DNA from: Luteibacter flocculans
Lineage (GTDB): Bacteria; Pseudomonadota; Gammaproteobacteria; Xanthomonadales; Rhodanobacteraceae
Direction: 5' to 3'
Length of the DNA: 64,000 bases
Assembly: GCF_023612255.1 (NCBI RefSeq)
Contig: NZ_CP063231.1
Span: forward strand, 4,210,501-4,274,500
A program made the position numbers and the translations under genes. This document shows positions 51,983 through 60,656 of the stretch, piece by piece. The notes beneath the pieces were generated by a model that saw only the letters and a list, made by a program, of their open reading frames with translations, made no database searches and was not told the origin of the DNA. Within the stretch, counting starts at the first letter, position 1. Each line of letters begins with the position of its first letter.

Positions 51983-52620
51983 GCGACACCCCCTGCGACA
52001 TCGGCGATGGCATCGTGGATGTTGGAATACGCGCCGCAGCGGCAGATATTGCCGCTCATGCGCTCGCGCACTTCCATGCGGCTTACCCGTGCCTTCGCGG
52101 ACAGGTCTTCCGTTACGTGGCTGGGAATATCGCGTTGGATTTCGTCGAGCACCGCCACCGCTGAGCAGATCTGCCCCGGCGTGCAGTAGCCACACTGGTA
52201 GCCATCGTGCTTTACGAAGGCCGCCTGCATGGGATGCAGCTTGTCCGGTGTGCCGAGGCCTTCGATGGTGGTTACCTTGGCATCCAGGTGCATGACGGCG
52301 AGCGTCAGGCAGCTGTTGATGCGACGCCCATCCACGATCACTGTGCATGCCCCGCACTGACCGTGATCACAGCCTTTCTTTGTGCCGGTCAGGTGCAGGT
52401 GCTCACGCAGCGCATCGAGCAGCGTGGTACGCGTATCGAGCGACAGTTCCTGCGCCTTGCCGTTGACCTCAAGCGCCACCTTGGCTTCCACCGGCTGTCG
52501 CGGCGTCTCGACAGCGGCCTGCGCGGCGACGAGCCGCGGCACCGCCATGGCCGTCATCGACATGGCGCCCATCTTGAGGACGTCACGTCGGGTGAATTTC
52601 CATTCGTTGGATGAATTCAT
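51979..52620 (-). CDS. paoA: PaoA/YagT-type 2Fe-2S subunit with Tat signal
   Basis: A 213-residue small subunit with an N-terminal Tat signal ([19 protein letters not shown]), which carries the whole complex to the periplasm. The first [2Fe-2S] cluster site is [17 protein letters not shown] plus the Cys of INSCL; the second is CGYCTPGQ plus [11 protein letters not shown]. The start at 52620 follows GGAGG. It is the first gene of the PaoABC-type operon, 95 bp after argS on the same strand. In the other molybdoenzyme of this window the Tat signal is on the large subunit instead. Confidence 0.94.
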   Translation of the reverse strand: MNSSNEWKFTRRDVLKMGAMSMTAMAVPRLVAAQAAVETPRQPVEAKVALEVNGKAQELSLDTRTTLLDALREHLHLTGTKKGCDHGQCGACTVIVDGRRINSCLTLAVMHLDAKVTTIEGLGTPDKLHPMQAAFVKHDGYQCGYCTPGQICSAVAVLDEIQRDIPSHVTEDLSAKARVSRMEVRERMSGNICRCGAYSNIHDAIADVAGGVA

Positions 52621-52715
52621 GATCGGCCTCCGGAGCGGCCAACCATCGCGGGAGCCCCGTGAAGCGCCAGCGAAGACCTTGCGAATCACCCGTTGGGGCG
52701 AGCGGATGCCCACGC

Positions 52716-54452
52716 CTACATGCGCTTGGGTATCGCTATGCCAAGGAGGTACAGCGCTCGCGACAGCACGTGTCGCGCGAGCATGCACAGCGTCAACCGC
52801 GAGGCTCGTACCTTCGCGTCATCGCTCCCCAGGACGGGGCATTCGCCGTAGAAGCGGCTGAAGGCCTGGGCGAGCGCGAAGGCCATTTCGGCGAGTTCGT
52901 TCGGTGCGTAATTCGCGGCCGCCGACCCAGCCACCTCGGGCAGTCGTGCGCAAAGCAGTACCAACGAGCGCTCGGCGGGTTCGACGACAAACACGGGTCC
53001 GGGCGATATCCCCTGCGCGTCGGCCTTCTCCAGAATCGAACCGATCCGGACGCAGGCATATTGCACATACGGACCGGTACGCCCCTCGAACGAAACCATC
53101 CGCTCCGGATCGAACACGTAGCCCGAAGTGCGGTAGGTCGAAAGATCGGCAAACTTCACCGCACCGACGCCGATGGCTTCGGCGGCGTCCTCGCCAGTAT
53201 CGTCACCGCGCCGTTCCCGGGCACGTTCGACTGCATCGGCCAGCAGCTCGCCGAGACGGGCCACGCCGCCATCGCGTGTCTTGTACGGTTTGCCGTCAGG
53301 ACCATTGACGGTACCGAAACCGACGTGCACCAGTGCCATGCCGTCCGCATAACCTGCCTTCCTGGCAGCACGGAAGACCTGCTCGAAGTGCAGCGACTGG
53401 CGTTGGTCCACGACGTAGACAATGCGCTGCGGCGCAAGGCGCCGTTGCCGATCGAGGATCGTGGCGAGATCGGTCGTCGCATACAGCGCCGCACCATCCG
53501 ACTTCGCGAGCAGCAGGGGCGGCACGGGTGCGTCGTCGCCCGGCTCGGCAACCTCCACCACAAGCGCTCCTTCGCTGGGCTTGGCGATCCCGCGCGCCAG
53601 CAGGTCGTCGATCATCGGCGGAATCAACGGCTGCGCGAGGCTTTCGCCATGGAGTTCGTCGAAATGTGCATCGAGCAAGGCGAAATCGCGACGCTGGGCA
53701 TCCAACGACACCCGCCGGATGACTTCCCACAACGCCACCGACGCGGTATCGCCCGCCTGCAACCGCGCCGTGGCCGCCCGTGCCAGCGCCATGCGCTCCG
53801 CATCGGCCTTGCAGGCAGCAGCCACCCGCGGGTAGATCGATTGCAACTGGTCCATGTCGAACGGTGGCGCATCGCGCCACGCGCCGGGTACCGCAAGCTC
53901 AGGCCAGAGCAGCGGCAGCTCGGAAATCAGCATGCCCATCTGCAAGCCCCAATCGCCGAGGTGCACGTCGGAGATCACGTCGTGACCGAGCGCCACCAGG
54001 ATGCGCCGAAGGCTCTCGCCGATCACGAGCGAACGCAGATGGCCGACATGCAGCGGCTTGGCGACGTTCGGACCACCGAAGTCGATGACGATGCGTTCGC
54101 GTGGCTGGGCGACGAGTCCCGCACCGGCATCCGCCAGTTGTCGCTGCGCGGCTTCGGCAAGCAGGCGCGCCGAAAGCCGGAGGTTGATGAACCCTGGTCC
54201 GGCGATGTCCACGCTGGCGAAGGCCGGTTGACGCCGCAGTCGTGCGGCAACCTCTTCTGCCAGCTCGCGCGGCGGTCGCTTCAATGAGGCCGCCAACGGC
54301 ATGATCGCGTTGCATTGCAGGTCGGCCAGGTCCGGGCGCTGAGCGGGTACGGCGCGCACGCCATGGGTATCCAGACCGGCGTCGGCAAAAGCGCTCACGA
54401 GCCATTGCTCGACCTGGGATATCAGCGTGGTGGGCCCGTTGGGCATCGTCAT
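52716..54452 (-). CDS. argS: Arginyl-tRNA synthetase
   Basis: A 578-residue class I synthetase that charges tRNA-Arg. The N-terminal Arg-specific domain (residues 1-110) is followed by the HIGH-type motif HVGH in VAKPLHVGHLRSLVIG, the Rossmann fold and the helical DALR domain at the C-terminus. The KMSKS-equivalent region is DGKPYKTRDGGVARLG, as in other ArgRS. Length is normal. The ATG at 54452 has AAGGA in front; a second ATG two codons later is possible. No second copy is visible in the window. Confidence 0.95.
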   Translation of the reverse strand: MTMPNGPTTLISQVEQWLVSAFADAGLDTHGVRAVPAQRPDLADLQCNAIMPLAASLKRPPRELAEEVAARLRRQPAFASVDIAGPGFINLRLSARLLAEAAQRQLADAGAGLVAQPRERIVIDFGGPNVAKPLHVGHLRSLVIGESLRRILVALGHDVISDVHLGDWGLQMGMLISELPLLWPELAVPGAWRDAPPFDMDQLQSIYPRVAAACKADAERMALARAATARLQAGDTASVALWEVIRRVSLDAQRRDFALLDAHFDELHGESLAQPLIPPMIDDLLARGIAKPSEGALVVEVAEPGDDAPVPPLLLAKSDGAALYATTDLATILDRQRRLAPQRIVYVVDQRQSLHFEQVFRAARKAGYADGMALVHVGFGTVNGPDGKPYKTRDGGVARLGELLADAVERARERRGDDTGEDAAEAIGVGAVKFADLSTYRTSGYVFDPERMVSFEGRTGPYVQYACVRIGSILEKADAQGISPGPVFVVEPAERSLVLLCARLPEVAGSAAANYAPNELAEMAFALAQAFSRFYGECPVLGSDDAKVRASRLTLCMLARHVLSRALYLLGIAIPKRM

Positions 54453-54528
54453 CCTTGTCCTTCATTCGCACCGTCGGTGCGCATCGATCCACGTTACGGG
54501 TTGGCACGAGACAAGGCAATTGGCGCGC

Positions 54529-55887
54529 CTATTCGAGCAGGCGGTTGATCTCCTGCACGTCCTGCAGCGACGCGGCCCCCACCGTGCGCTTGAGCAGCAG
54601 CTTGTTGAGGATGAACTGGTGGCGCAGCGCGGTGTACTGGCTGCGGATTTCCGCCAGCGTGCGGATCGCGACGACCACGTTGGTGAGGCTCTGCGTACCG
54701 ATGTCGTAGCCCGCGCGCATCGATGCCAGCGCCTTCCTCGCGGCATCGACCGCCTTGCGAGCGTCGTTGACCTGTTCGATGCCGGCTACCACGAGGTTGA
54801 AATAGTTGAAGGCATCGCGCGCCGTCTGCCGGCGAACCGTTTCCAGTTCGCCCTGGTCCGCGTCACGTTGATGGATAGCCTGGCGAACCTGCGATTGTGT
54901 CAGGCCGCCGCTGAACAAGGGCACGGCCAGCACGAGGCCGACGGTCGTGCTCCCGGGTCCGTAGCTCGCGCTACCCGGCACCCGATTCGACCACGCGCCC
55001 GCCTTGTCGTAACCCACGGCGAGATTGAGGGTGGGCAAGTGACCGGCCCGTGCGGCGGTGAGCGAATGCTCGTCCGCACTGACCAGACGGCTCGCGGCCA
55101 GCACGGAAGGGTTCTGATGCATCGCCTGATCCACCCACGCGTTGGCGTCCCCCGGCGACGGCAGTTCCATCGGGAGGTCTTCGCGCAGCACCTTGAGCGT
55201 GCCCGGTTCCTTTCCCGTCAGTTGCTGCAGTGCTCGGCGCGCGTCCTTCAATGCGTTTTCCGCATCCACACGGGACGACTTGATGTACAGGTAGTACGCC
55301 TGCGACTGGGTCAAATCGGCCTCGGGAGCAAGGCCCTGCTGGAACAAGGTAGTCGCCTGGTCGTACTGCTGCTTGTATGCGTCTTCATACGACCGGAACA
55401 CTTCGACCTGGTCCTGAGCGACGAGCACGTTGAAGTACGCGCTGGTGGTACGGACATAGAGGTTCTGCAATTCGCCTTCGTACGTGGCGTCCTGCGCCTC
55501 GGCCGTGAGTTTGGCCTGCCGTTCGCGCGCGAACTTGGACAGGTCGAGCACCGTCTGGTCGAGCGTCAGGGTGAGATCGCGCTGGCGACTGTGCCCCGGA
55601 CCGTTGGTCGTCGATGACGAGGTGCCGTCGTTGACCACACCCGTATTGCCCGGATGGAACTGCTGCAGGCTCAGCCCGGCCGACAACTGCGGAAGCAGCG
55701 ATGCACGCGCCTGCGGCACGCCTTCGGCCACCACCAGACGCTGCGCATCGGCGGTGGCGAGCACCGGATCGTTCGCTACCGCGAGGCGATAGATGTCCAT
55801 GAGGTCTTCTGCGGTGGCGATGCCCGGGACGCATGCGATTGCTGCGAACCACCATGCCAGACGAACCGCTAACTTCCCCTTTTGCAT
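54529..55887 (-). CDS. TolC-family outer-membrane channel
   Basis: A 452-residue outer-membrane efflux protein with a Sec signal (MQKGKLAVRLAWWFAAIACV) and no lipobox, so it is TolC-like rather than OprM-like. The start ATAEDLMDIYRLAVANDPVL is characteristic of TolC of type I secretion and multidrug export. Helical barrel blocks include VGLVLAVPLFSGGLTQSQVR and RAGYDIGTQSLTNVV. It has no pump genes beside it, so it probably serves several inner-membrane systems. It lies 76 bp before argS on the same strand. Confidence 0.93.
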   Translation of the reverse strand: MQKGKLAVRLAWWFAAIACVPGIATAEDLMDIYRLAVANDPVLATADAQRLVVAEGVPQARASLLPQLSAGLSLQQFHPGNTGVVNDGTSSSTTNGPGHSRQRDLTLTLDQTVLDLSKFARERQAKLTAEAQDATYEGELQNLYVRTTSAYFNVLVAQDQVEVFRSYEDAYKQQYDQATTLFQQGLAPEADLTQSQAYYLYIKSSRVDAENALKDARRALQQLTGKEPGTLKVLREDLPMELPSPGDANAWVDQAMHQNPSVLAASRLVSADEHSLTAARAGHLPTLNLAVGYDKAGAWSNRVPGSASYGPGSTTVGLVLAVPLFSGGLTQSQVRQAIHQRDADQGELETVRRQTARDAFNYFNLVVAGIEQVNDARKAVDAARKALASMRAGYDIGTQSLTNVVVAIRTLAEIRSQYTALRHQFILNKLLLKRTVGAASLQDVQEINRLLE

Positions 55888-56062
55888 GTCCGCCCCTGCG
55901 TACGGTGATGATGATGCAGGGCGGATCAGCAAGAAGCATGCCGTGTCAGCGGCTCCATGGAGACGCCTGTTTTGCGGCGCCTGGGCTCAGCGGCGCGGCG
56001 ACCCGATGTTCGCGGACGGAGGCCATGGCCTGTCCGCGGACGGTCGGGCCGGACACCCGCGG

Positions 56063-56392
56063 TCACGCCTTGGGAAGGCGATCGATCGCGTAGTAGAGGA
56101 GATTTCCCAGCCCCGTGGCGGCGAGCAGGATGGCGATCACCCCCGGTGTCACGTTGTCCACGCCCATCCATTGGATGATCCCGAAGCCGCCGCCGAGGAT
56201 CGCCAGCACGCAGCCCCAGTGCAATGAAGCGTTACGTCGGCGCATGGTCTCGCCTTCGAGCAGCGACCGCACCATGTCCTCCGAGCCGCGCGATTCCACG
56301 ATCTTTCGGCGCGCATAGGCATCGACGACGACTTTCAGGCTATAGGCAATGCAGATGAAAAGACTGATTGGAACGAGGACTTCGGGATGCAT
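56063..56392 (-). CDS. DUF6249-like small membrane protein
   Basis: A 109-residue protein with three hydrophobic segments (about 3-22, 58-76 and 84-104). The start at 56392 (MHPEVLVPISLFICIAYSLK) follows GGAGTTCCGTC. The middle is a charged loop (RRKIVESRGSEDMVRSLLEGE). I recognise the general plan from the DUF6249 group of small membrane proteins but not a function. It is divergent from the ECF sigma factor gene, so it may belong to the same regulon. Confidence 0.75.
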   Translation of the reverse strand: MHPEVLVPISLFICIAYSLKVVVDAYARRKIVESRGSEDMVRSLLEGETMRRRNASLHWGCVLAILGGGFGIIQWMGVDNVTPGVIAILLAATGLGNLLYYAIDRLPKA

Positions 56393-56493
56393 GACGGAAC
56401 TCCGGTGGTTTGAGCATGGAGATACGCTGCCGGGCGAACCGGTTGCAGAACGTCGTTGCAACCGTTTCTTACCCGCCCGTATCTTCAGGAGAC

Positions 56494-57090
56494 ATGGCCA
56501 CTCCGCTCGACTCCCTCGATGCGCTTGAAGCGGACCGGGCACTCGTCTCTGCCGTGCTCGCCCGCGAGCCGTGGGCGTTCAACCAACTCGTGCGCCAGTA
56601 CCAGGGACTGGTCTGGCACGTGGTGGACCGCATGGTGCGCCATCCGGATGACACCCGGGAACTGTGCCAGGACGTGTTTCTTCGCGTCCATCGCTCCGTC
56701 CACCAGTACCGTGGCGAGAGTGCGTTGAAATCATGGATCGCACAGGTGGCGTACTCGGTGGCGCTGCGTCATCTGGAACGGAAACGCATCCCGATCATGG
56801 AAGAGGTGGGCGACGACGATGCGAGCCCAATGGCCGAGCGCGTGGCGGACGGATTCGACCTGGAGGCCGCGATGGTGAACGAAGAATCTGCCCGCCATCT
56901 CCATGCCGCCATGGCGGCGTTGCCACCGCTGCAGCGCACGTTGCTCACGCTGTACCATCTCGAAGAGATGCCGATCGGCGACATGGCCCTCGTGACGGGC
57001 CTTGCCGAAGGCACTATCAAGAGCCATCTTTTCCGCAGCCGCAAGCGTTTGCGTGCCATCCTCGAAACGCGCATGGGAGTGCCGGCATGA
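56494..57090 (+). CDS. ECF-type RNA polymerase sigma factor
   Basis: A 198-residue sigma-70 family factor with only regions 2 and 4. Region 2 is FNQLVRQYQGLVWHVVDRMV through ELCQDVFLRVHRSVHQY. Region 4 is LPPLQRTLLTLYHLEEMPIG with GLAEGTIKSHLFRSRKRL, the -35-binding helix-turn-helix. The ATG at 56494 follows CAGGAGAC. The next gene overlaps its stop by 4 bp and encodes a membrane protein, the place where the anti-sigma factor usually is. The signal is unknown. Confidence 0.93.
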   Translation: MATPLDSLDALEADRALVSAVLAREPWAFNQLVRQYQGLVWHVVDRMVRHPDDTRELCQDVFLRVHRSVHQYRGESALKSWIAQVAYSVALRHLERKRIPIMEEVGDDDASPMAERVADGFDLEAAMVNEESARHLHAAMAALPPLQRTLLTLYHLEEMPIGDMALVTGLAEGTIKSHLFRSRKRLRAILETRMGVPA

Positions 57091-57503
57091 ACCGCCACGA
57101 GCCACCGATCGACGAGACTGAATGGGCCGCGCAGGAACGTGGCCTGCGTGCCGCACGCACCGGCACGCATCACGCCATGGATCCCAGCAGCGAGAGTTAC
57201 CGCGCGCTTGCCGATGCCCTGGCGTCTGCACCCATCGCCGAGCCACCTGCAGGCTTTGCTGCCAGCGTGGCGGCGCGCATCGCGCACGACGATGCGCGCT
57301 TCGAACGGGGCCTCTCGCGTGTTCTCGCAGGTCTGTTCATCACCGCACTCGTCGTGGTCGCCTCGATCTACGGCGGGGAATGCCTCGATCTGCTGGCAGG
57401 TCGCTGGGGTAGCGGCGCGACCGGTCTGGTCATGGCCGGCCTGAGTTGCCTTGCGCTTACCTGGACCATGGCACGCCTGTGGGAGCGCACTCGTCCCGGT
57501 TGA
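57087..57503 (+). CDS. Probable membrane anti-sigma factor partner
   Basis: A 138-residue protein that starts inside the sigma factor stop codon (ATGA overlap). The N-terminal 75 residues are soluble and charged (DETEWAAQERGLRAARTG, PPAGFAASVAARIAHDD). Two hydrophobic segments follow at about 80-100 and 112-130. No zinc-binding HxxxCxxC motif is present. Position and topology suggest an anti-sigma factor holding the ECF factor at the membrane; there is no sequence motif that proves it. Confidence 0.7.
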   Translation: MNRHEPPIDETEWAAQERGLRAARTGTHHAMDPSSESYRALADALASAPIAEPPAGFAASVAARIAHDDARFERGLSRVLAGLFITALVVVASIYGGECLDLLAGRWGSGATGLVMAGLSCLALTWTMARLWERTRPG

Positions 57504-57687
57504 GGGTGCACCTAGTGGCGTCGCAGAGGATGGCCCTCTATTTCCGTCATCGAAAGACAGTAGCCGATTTCGACAAGACGACGACACCAGGCATCGGTGG
57601 TATGTCTCCTCTGCCGTGCTGCAGTCAGCAGCGCCGGCTGTGAGACTATGAAGTACGTCACCGACGTACGCGACCCGAGGCCCTGCC

Positions 57688-58185
57688 ATGACCGATTCCA
57701 AGCCTGTCCTTGTCGAAACCACCGGCACCGAGGGCTACCAGGTGCGCATTGCCGCGCAAGGACCGAGCTTCTTTGCCGATGAACCCATCGACCTCGGTGG
57801 ATCGGCAAGCGGACCCACGCCGTATGAATTGCTGAGTGGCGCCCTGGGTGCATGCACCGCGATGACCATGCAGATGTATGCACGCAGAAAGAAGTTGCCT
57901 GTGTCGGGAATCCACGTCGCCGTTTCGCATAGCCGGGATGCAAGCACAGGGCGCGACCGCTTCGATCGACAGGTCTATGTGGAGGGCACACTCGATGCGG
58001 ACCAATGGGAGCGCTTGATGGACATCGCCGATCGCTGCCCCGTGGGCAAGACCCTCGCTGCCGGCGCCGAGATCACCACGCAACGCGTGGCGTCGCTGCC
58101 GGGGCATGCACACGAACCACCGCGGGATCGCATCCATGAACCCGCCATGGCGAAGGTGTGCGACGAATTCGATCAGACAGGCTGA
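57688..58185 (+). CDS. OsmC/Ohr-family peroxidase-like protein
   Basis: A 165-residue protein of the OsmC family. The two redox cysteines are C56 (in GALGACTAMTMQMY) and C117 (in ADRCPVGKTL), matching the peroxidatic and resolving pair. It should reduce organic hydroperoxides in the cytoplasm. The ordering of the motifs resembles the YhfA-like OsmC branch. About 25 extra residues at the C-terminus are His/Pro-rich. It is transcribed alone, with 184 bp upstream free of genes. Confidence 0.9.
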   Translation: MTDSKPVLVETTGTEGYQVRIAAQGPSFFADEPIDLGGSASGPTPYELLSGALGACTAMTMQMYARRKKLPVSGIHVAVSHSRDASTGRDRFDRQVYVEGTLDADQWERLMDIADRCPVGKTLAAGAEITTQRVASLPGHAHEPPRDRIHEPAMAKVCDEFDQTG

Positions 58186-58244
58186 TCGTTACATCGCTGC
58201 CGACAGCCGAACACCCAAGCTGGAGACCACGCGTGGAACCACGA

Positions 58245-59009
58245 ATGCGATATGTCCTGATGGCCGCCGCGTTGGCTGCGGCTGCGTCGACGACGACACA
58301 GGCACAGAGCGACCCCAAAGCCACTGAGCAATGGCAGCCGGTGCCGAAGGTCGTCACGCCGGGACACACCGACGATGCACCGCCGTCGGACGCGACCGTC
58401 CTATTTGACGGCCGCAATCTCGACCCATGGGAATCGTCGAAGGATCACTCCCCCGCGCGATGGAACGTGCATGACGGCGTTGTGACCGTGAACAAGACCG
58501 CGGGCAACATCCAGACGAAGGAACACTTCCGGAACTACCAGCTCCATCTGGAGTGGCGCGTGCCGAAGAACATTACCGGCGAAGGCCAGGAACGCGGCAA
58601 CAGCGGCGTGTTCCTCGTCTCTACCGGCCCTGGGGATGAAGGTTACGAGATCCAGATCATGGACTCATGGAAGAACGACACCTACGTCAACGGGCAAGCG
58701 GCCAGCGTGTACAAACAGGCCGCCCCCTTGGTGAACGCCATGCGTCCGCCTGGCGAATGGCAGACCTACGACATCCTCTGGACCGCACCCGTTTTCTCGA
58801 CCGACGGCAAGCTCATCTCACCCGCCTACGTGACGCTCCTGCACAACGGCATCGTCGTCCAGAATCACACGCAACTCGCCGGTGAAACGCTACATGTCGG
58901 CAAGCCCTCGTATGCGCCGTACGCAGACGCACCCATCAAGCTACAAGCGCACGGCGATCGGTCTCCACCGATCAGCTTTCGCAATATCTGGGTGAGGCGG
59001 TTGGATTGA
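58245..59009 (+). CDS. Exported DUF1080 (3-keto-disaccharide hydrolase family) protein
   Basis: A 254-residue protein with a Sec signal peptide (MRYVLMAAALAAAASTTTQA) and a DUF1080/PF06439 jelly-roll domain. Typical blocks are TVLFDGRNLDPWESSKD, QTKEHFRNYQLHLEWRVP, GNSGVFLVSTGPGDEGYEIQ and ISFRNIWVRRL at the end. Members bind or cleave carbohydrates such as 3-keto-glycosides. The start at 58245 is chosen for the signal peptide; a GTG at 58233 is possible. A 14-bp stem hairpin follows the stop. Confidence 0.88.
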   Translation: MRYVLMAAALAAAASTTTQAQSDPKATEQWQPVPKVVTPGHTDDAPPSDATVLFDGRNLDPWESSKDHSPARWNVHDGVVTVNKTAGNIQTKEHFRNYQLHLEWRVPKNITGEGQERGNSGVFLVSTGPGDEGYEIQIMDSWKNDTYVNGQAASVYKQAAPLVNAMRPPGEWQTYDILWTAPVFSTDGKLISPAYVTLLHNGIVVQNHTQLAGETLHVGKPSYAPYADAPIKLQAHGDRSPPISFRNIWVRRLD

Positions 59010-59018
59010 AGGGGACGC

Positions 59019-59053
59019 ATGCACTCCCTCGAACATAGGTCGAGGGAGTGCAT
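59019..59053. terminator. Bidirectional hairpin after the DUF1080 gene
   Basis: ATGCACTCCCTCGA (59019-59032) and TCGAGGGAGTGCAT (59040-59053) form a perfect 14-bp stem with a 7-base loop. It lies between the convergent DUF1080 stop (59009) and the YVTN fragment stop (59061). The position suits a terminator, but no T-run follows. Confidence 0.72.
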
Positions 59054-59060
59054 CAGTAGC

Positions 59061-59519
59061 TCAAGGCTGAACCGCGATAGCCGTCGGGCCGCGACCGGTA
59101 GGAACCGTCGCGATGACAGTGTTGTTCAGCAGGTTCATTACCGAAACCGTACCGTCGCCTATACTGGCGACATATCCGCGAGTGCCATGACGCGCAATCG
59201 CGATGGCGCTGGGTCCAGAACCCGTCGACACGGTCGTGATCGTCCGGCGAGTAAACGGATTGACGACCGAAACCGAATTGGCATCGACGTTTGTCACGTA
59301 GAGCGGCACACCGATGGGACCAACCGCTGCTCCCGTCGGTCCACTGCCTGCTGGCAGTGTGGATACCACTGCATTTGTTGACGTGTCGATCACAGACGCC
59401 TGGTTGGTGTCATAGTTGGCGACGTAGAGACGTGCGCCCAACGGGCCCATGGCGACAGCGTACGGCATCCCGTCGACGGGTATGTTGGCGGCCAGGGTAT
59501 TCGTCGTTGTGTCGATCAT
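59061..59519 (-). pseudogene. YVTN beta-propeller protein remnant, 5' truncated
   Basis: About 152 residues made of 42-residue beta-propeller repeats of the YVTN type (LYVANYDTNQASVIDTST, LYVTNVDANSVSVVNPFT, VASIGDGTVSVMNLLNNTV). Only about three and a half blades remain, whereas such proteins normally have seven and a signal peptide. Reading upstream from the first Met there are only six codons before an in-frame stop (59538-59540). No continuation of the repeats appears in other frames before the next gene. It is probably the 3' remnant of a deleted gene. Confidence 0.7.
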
Positions 59520-59590
59520 CCGATGGTTGGGAGCCTTCTACCCATCCGTTCCGGTGCATCTGATGCCCGCACTGCCTCCGGGAACAGCCG

Positions 59591-60034
59591 CTACGGAAAG
59601 GCGACCTTGTCGGGCGCTTTCTGGCAGTACGTATATGCCATGTCACGTAGCTTCTTCTCGCCGTCTGACCACGGCGGCATGTCACCGTCCAGATGAGTCT
59701 TGGCCCGCGCGATCAGGTCATGCTCAGCGGTGGTGCAATCGCTATATCGCGGCACCACCGCCAGGCCGAGCACAGCGTTGTATAGCAACTTCGTCGTTCC
59801 CTTGCGGAGTTCGGCGGGGTCGTTGCTGTCAAGGGCGCTCAGCGCGATGCGAATGCGGCCCAGGTTTTCCTGCCGTTGGTTCGTCATCGACATGGTTCCC
59901 AAGGTTCCACCGGACCAGCGCATGCCGAGCAAGATCCCCGCCATGAACAGGGTCATCGCCAGTAGCGCCCACCCGACGTGGACAAGCCAGCGCCTCGGCT
60001 TAGGCGGAGACGGGTTGCGTATGGGCGTGGTCAT
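59591..60034 (-). CDS. Membrane-anchored protein of unknown function
   Basis: A 147-residue protein with a Pro/Arg-rich cytoplasmic start and one transmembrane helix at about 16-38 (WLVHVGWALLAMTLFMAGIL). The rest (about 105 residues) is predicted outside the membrane, is helical, and has two cysteines (SDCTTAEHD and TYCQKAPDK) that could form a disulfide. I do not recognise the family. It is transcribed leftward toward the YVTN remnant. Confidence 0.65.
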   Translation of the reverse strand: MTTPIRNPSPPKPRRWLVHVGWALLAMTLFMAGILLGMRWSGGTLGTMSMTNQRQENLGRIRIALSALDSNDPAELRKGTTKLLYNAVLGLAVVPRYSDCTTAEHDLIARAKTHLDGDMPPWSDGEKKLRDMAYTYCQKAPDKVAFP

Positions 60035-60112
60035 GCGTGTCTTCCCTGTGCGAATCGCACGGCATGGTACCAGCGTTGGCCAGGGCGACCACGCACGATG
60101 CCCGTTCCTGCA

Positions 60113-60583
60113 TCAATCCTCCGGACTGGTGCAAGCCGCGTAGCGATCCCCTTCTACCTTCGTGATCTCGCCACGGCCTTCGAGCGTGACGCTACCGGTG
60201 TAGTGCTTCGCGCTGTCGAAGTCTACGTGCGCTGAAGCTGCCGGTGCCGCCTTGCAGGTGAGCTTCCAGGCCAGAGAGGTGGTGCGGCGTTGCTGGTCTG
60301 TGGCGGTGCACTTGCCCTCCGCGGGTGTCCATGCGGCGAAGGTGGTCCAGGGATCGGCCCCTTCGTCCACGCAATGCCATTGCACTTCCGGTGCGCCTGG
60401 CTTGCCATGGATCACATGTCGCACCTGGATCTTCCATAGTCCGGGCATGGCGCCGAAGTCACCGGCATCGGCGTGAACAGGCAGCGCGACCGTCGAGGCG
60501 GCGGCACATAGAACGGTCACGACCAGCGAGCTAGGGCTCATGGCCCTGGCCCGCCATGTGGCCGCTAAGAACTTCATCATCAT
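60113..60583 (-). CDS. Exported DUF3617 family protein
   Basis: A 156-residue periplasmic protein. A Sec signal peptide lies at about residues 15-39 (the ATG at 60541 is an alternative start). The DUF3617 pattern is present: GLWKIQVRHVIHG near the start of the mature protein, WHCVDEGADPW with a Cys, and KLTCKAAPAASAHVDF with CTSPED at the C-terminus. The function of the family is unknown. It follows the large phosphoesterase on the same strand, beyond a terminator hairpin, so it may have its own promoter. Confidence 0.82.
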   Translation of the reverse strand: MMMKFLAATWRARAMSPSSLVVTVLCAAASTVALPVHADAGDFGAMPGLWKIQVRHVIHGKPGAPEVQWHCVDEGADPWTTFAAWTPAEGKCTATDQQRRTTSLAWKLTCKAAPAASAHVDFDSAKHYTGSVTLEGRGEITKVEGDRYAACTSPED

Positions 60584-60606
60584 CCGACTCCTTGCAAATG
60601 CGAAAA

Positions 60607-60630
60607 CCCTGCCCGCTTTCGCGGGCAGGG
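60607..60630 (-). terminator. Terminator of the large phosphoesterase gene
   Basis: CCCTGCCCGC (60607-60616) and GCGGGCAGGG (60621-60630) pair perfectly around a TTTC tetraloop. Read on the minus strand, the stem is followed by TTTTCGCATTT, a short T-rich tract. It starts 27 bp past the phosphoesterase stop codon. Confidence 0.85.
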
Positions 60631-60656
60631 CCGGTATCGAGGCTTACCTTGAGCGA

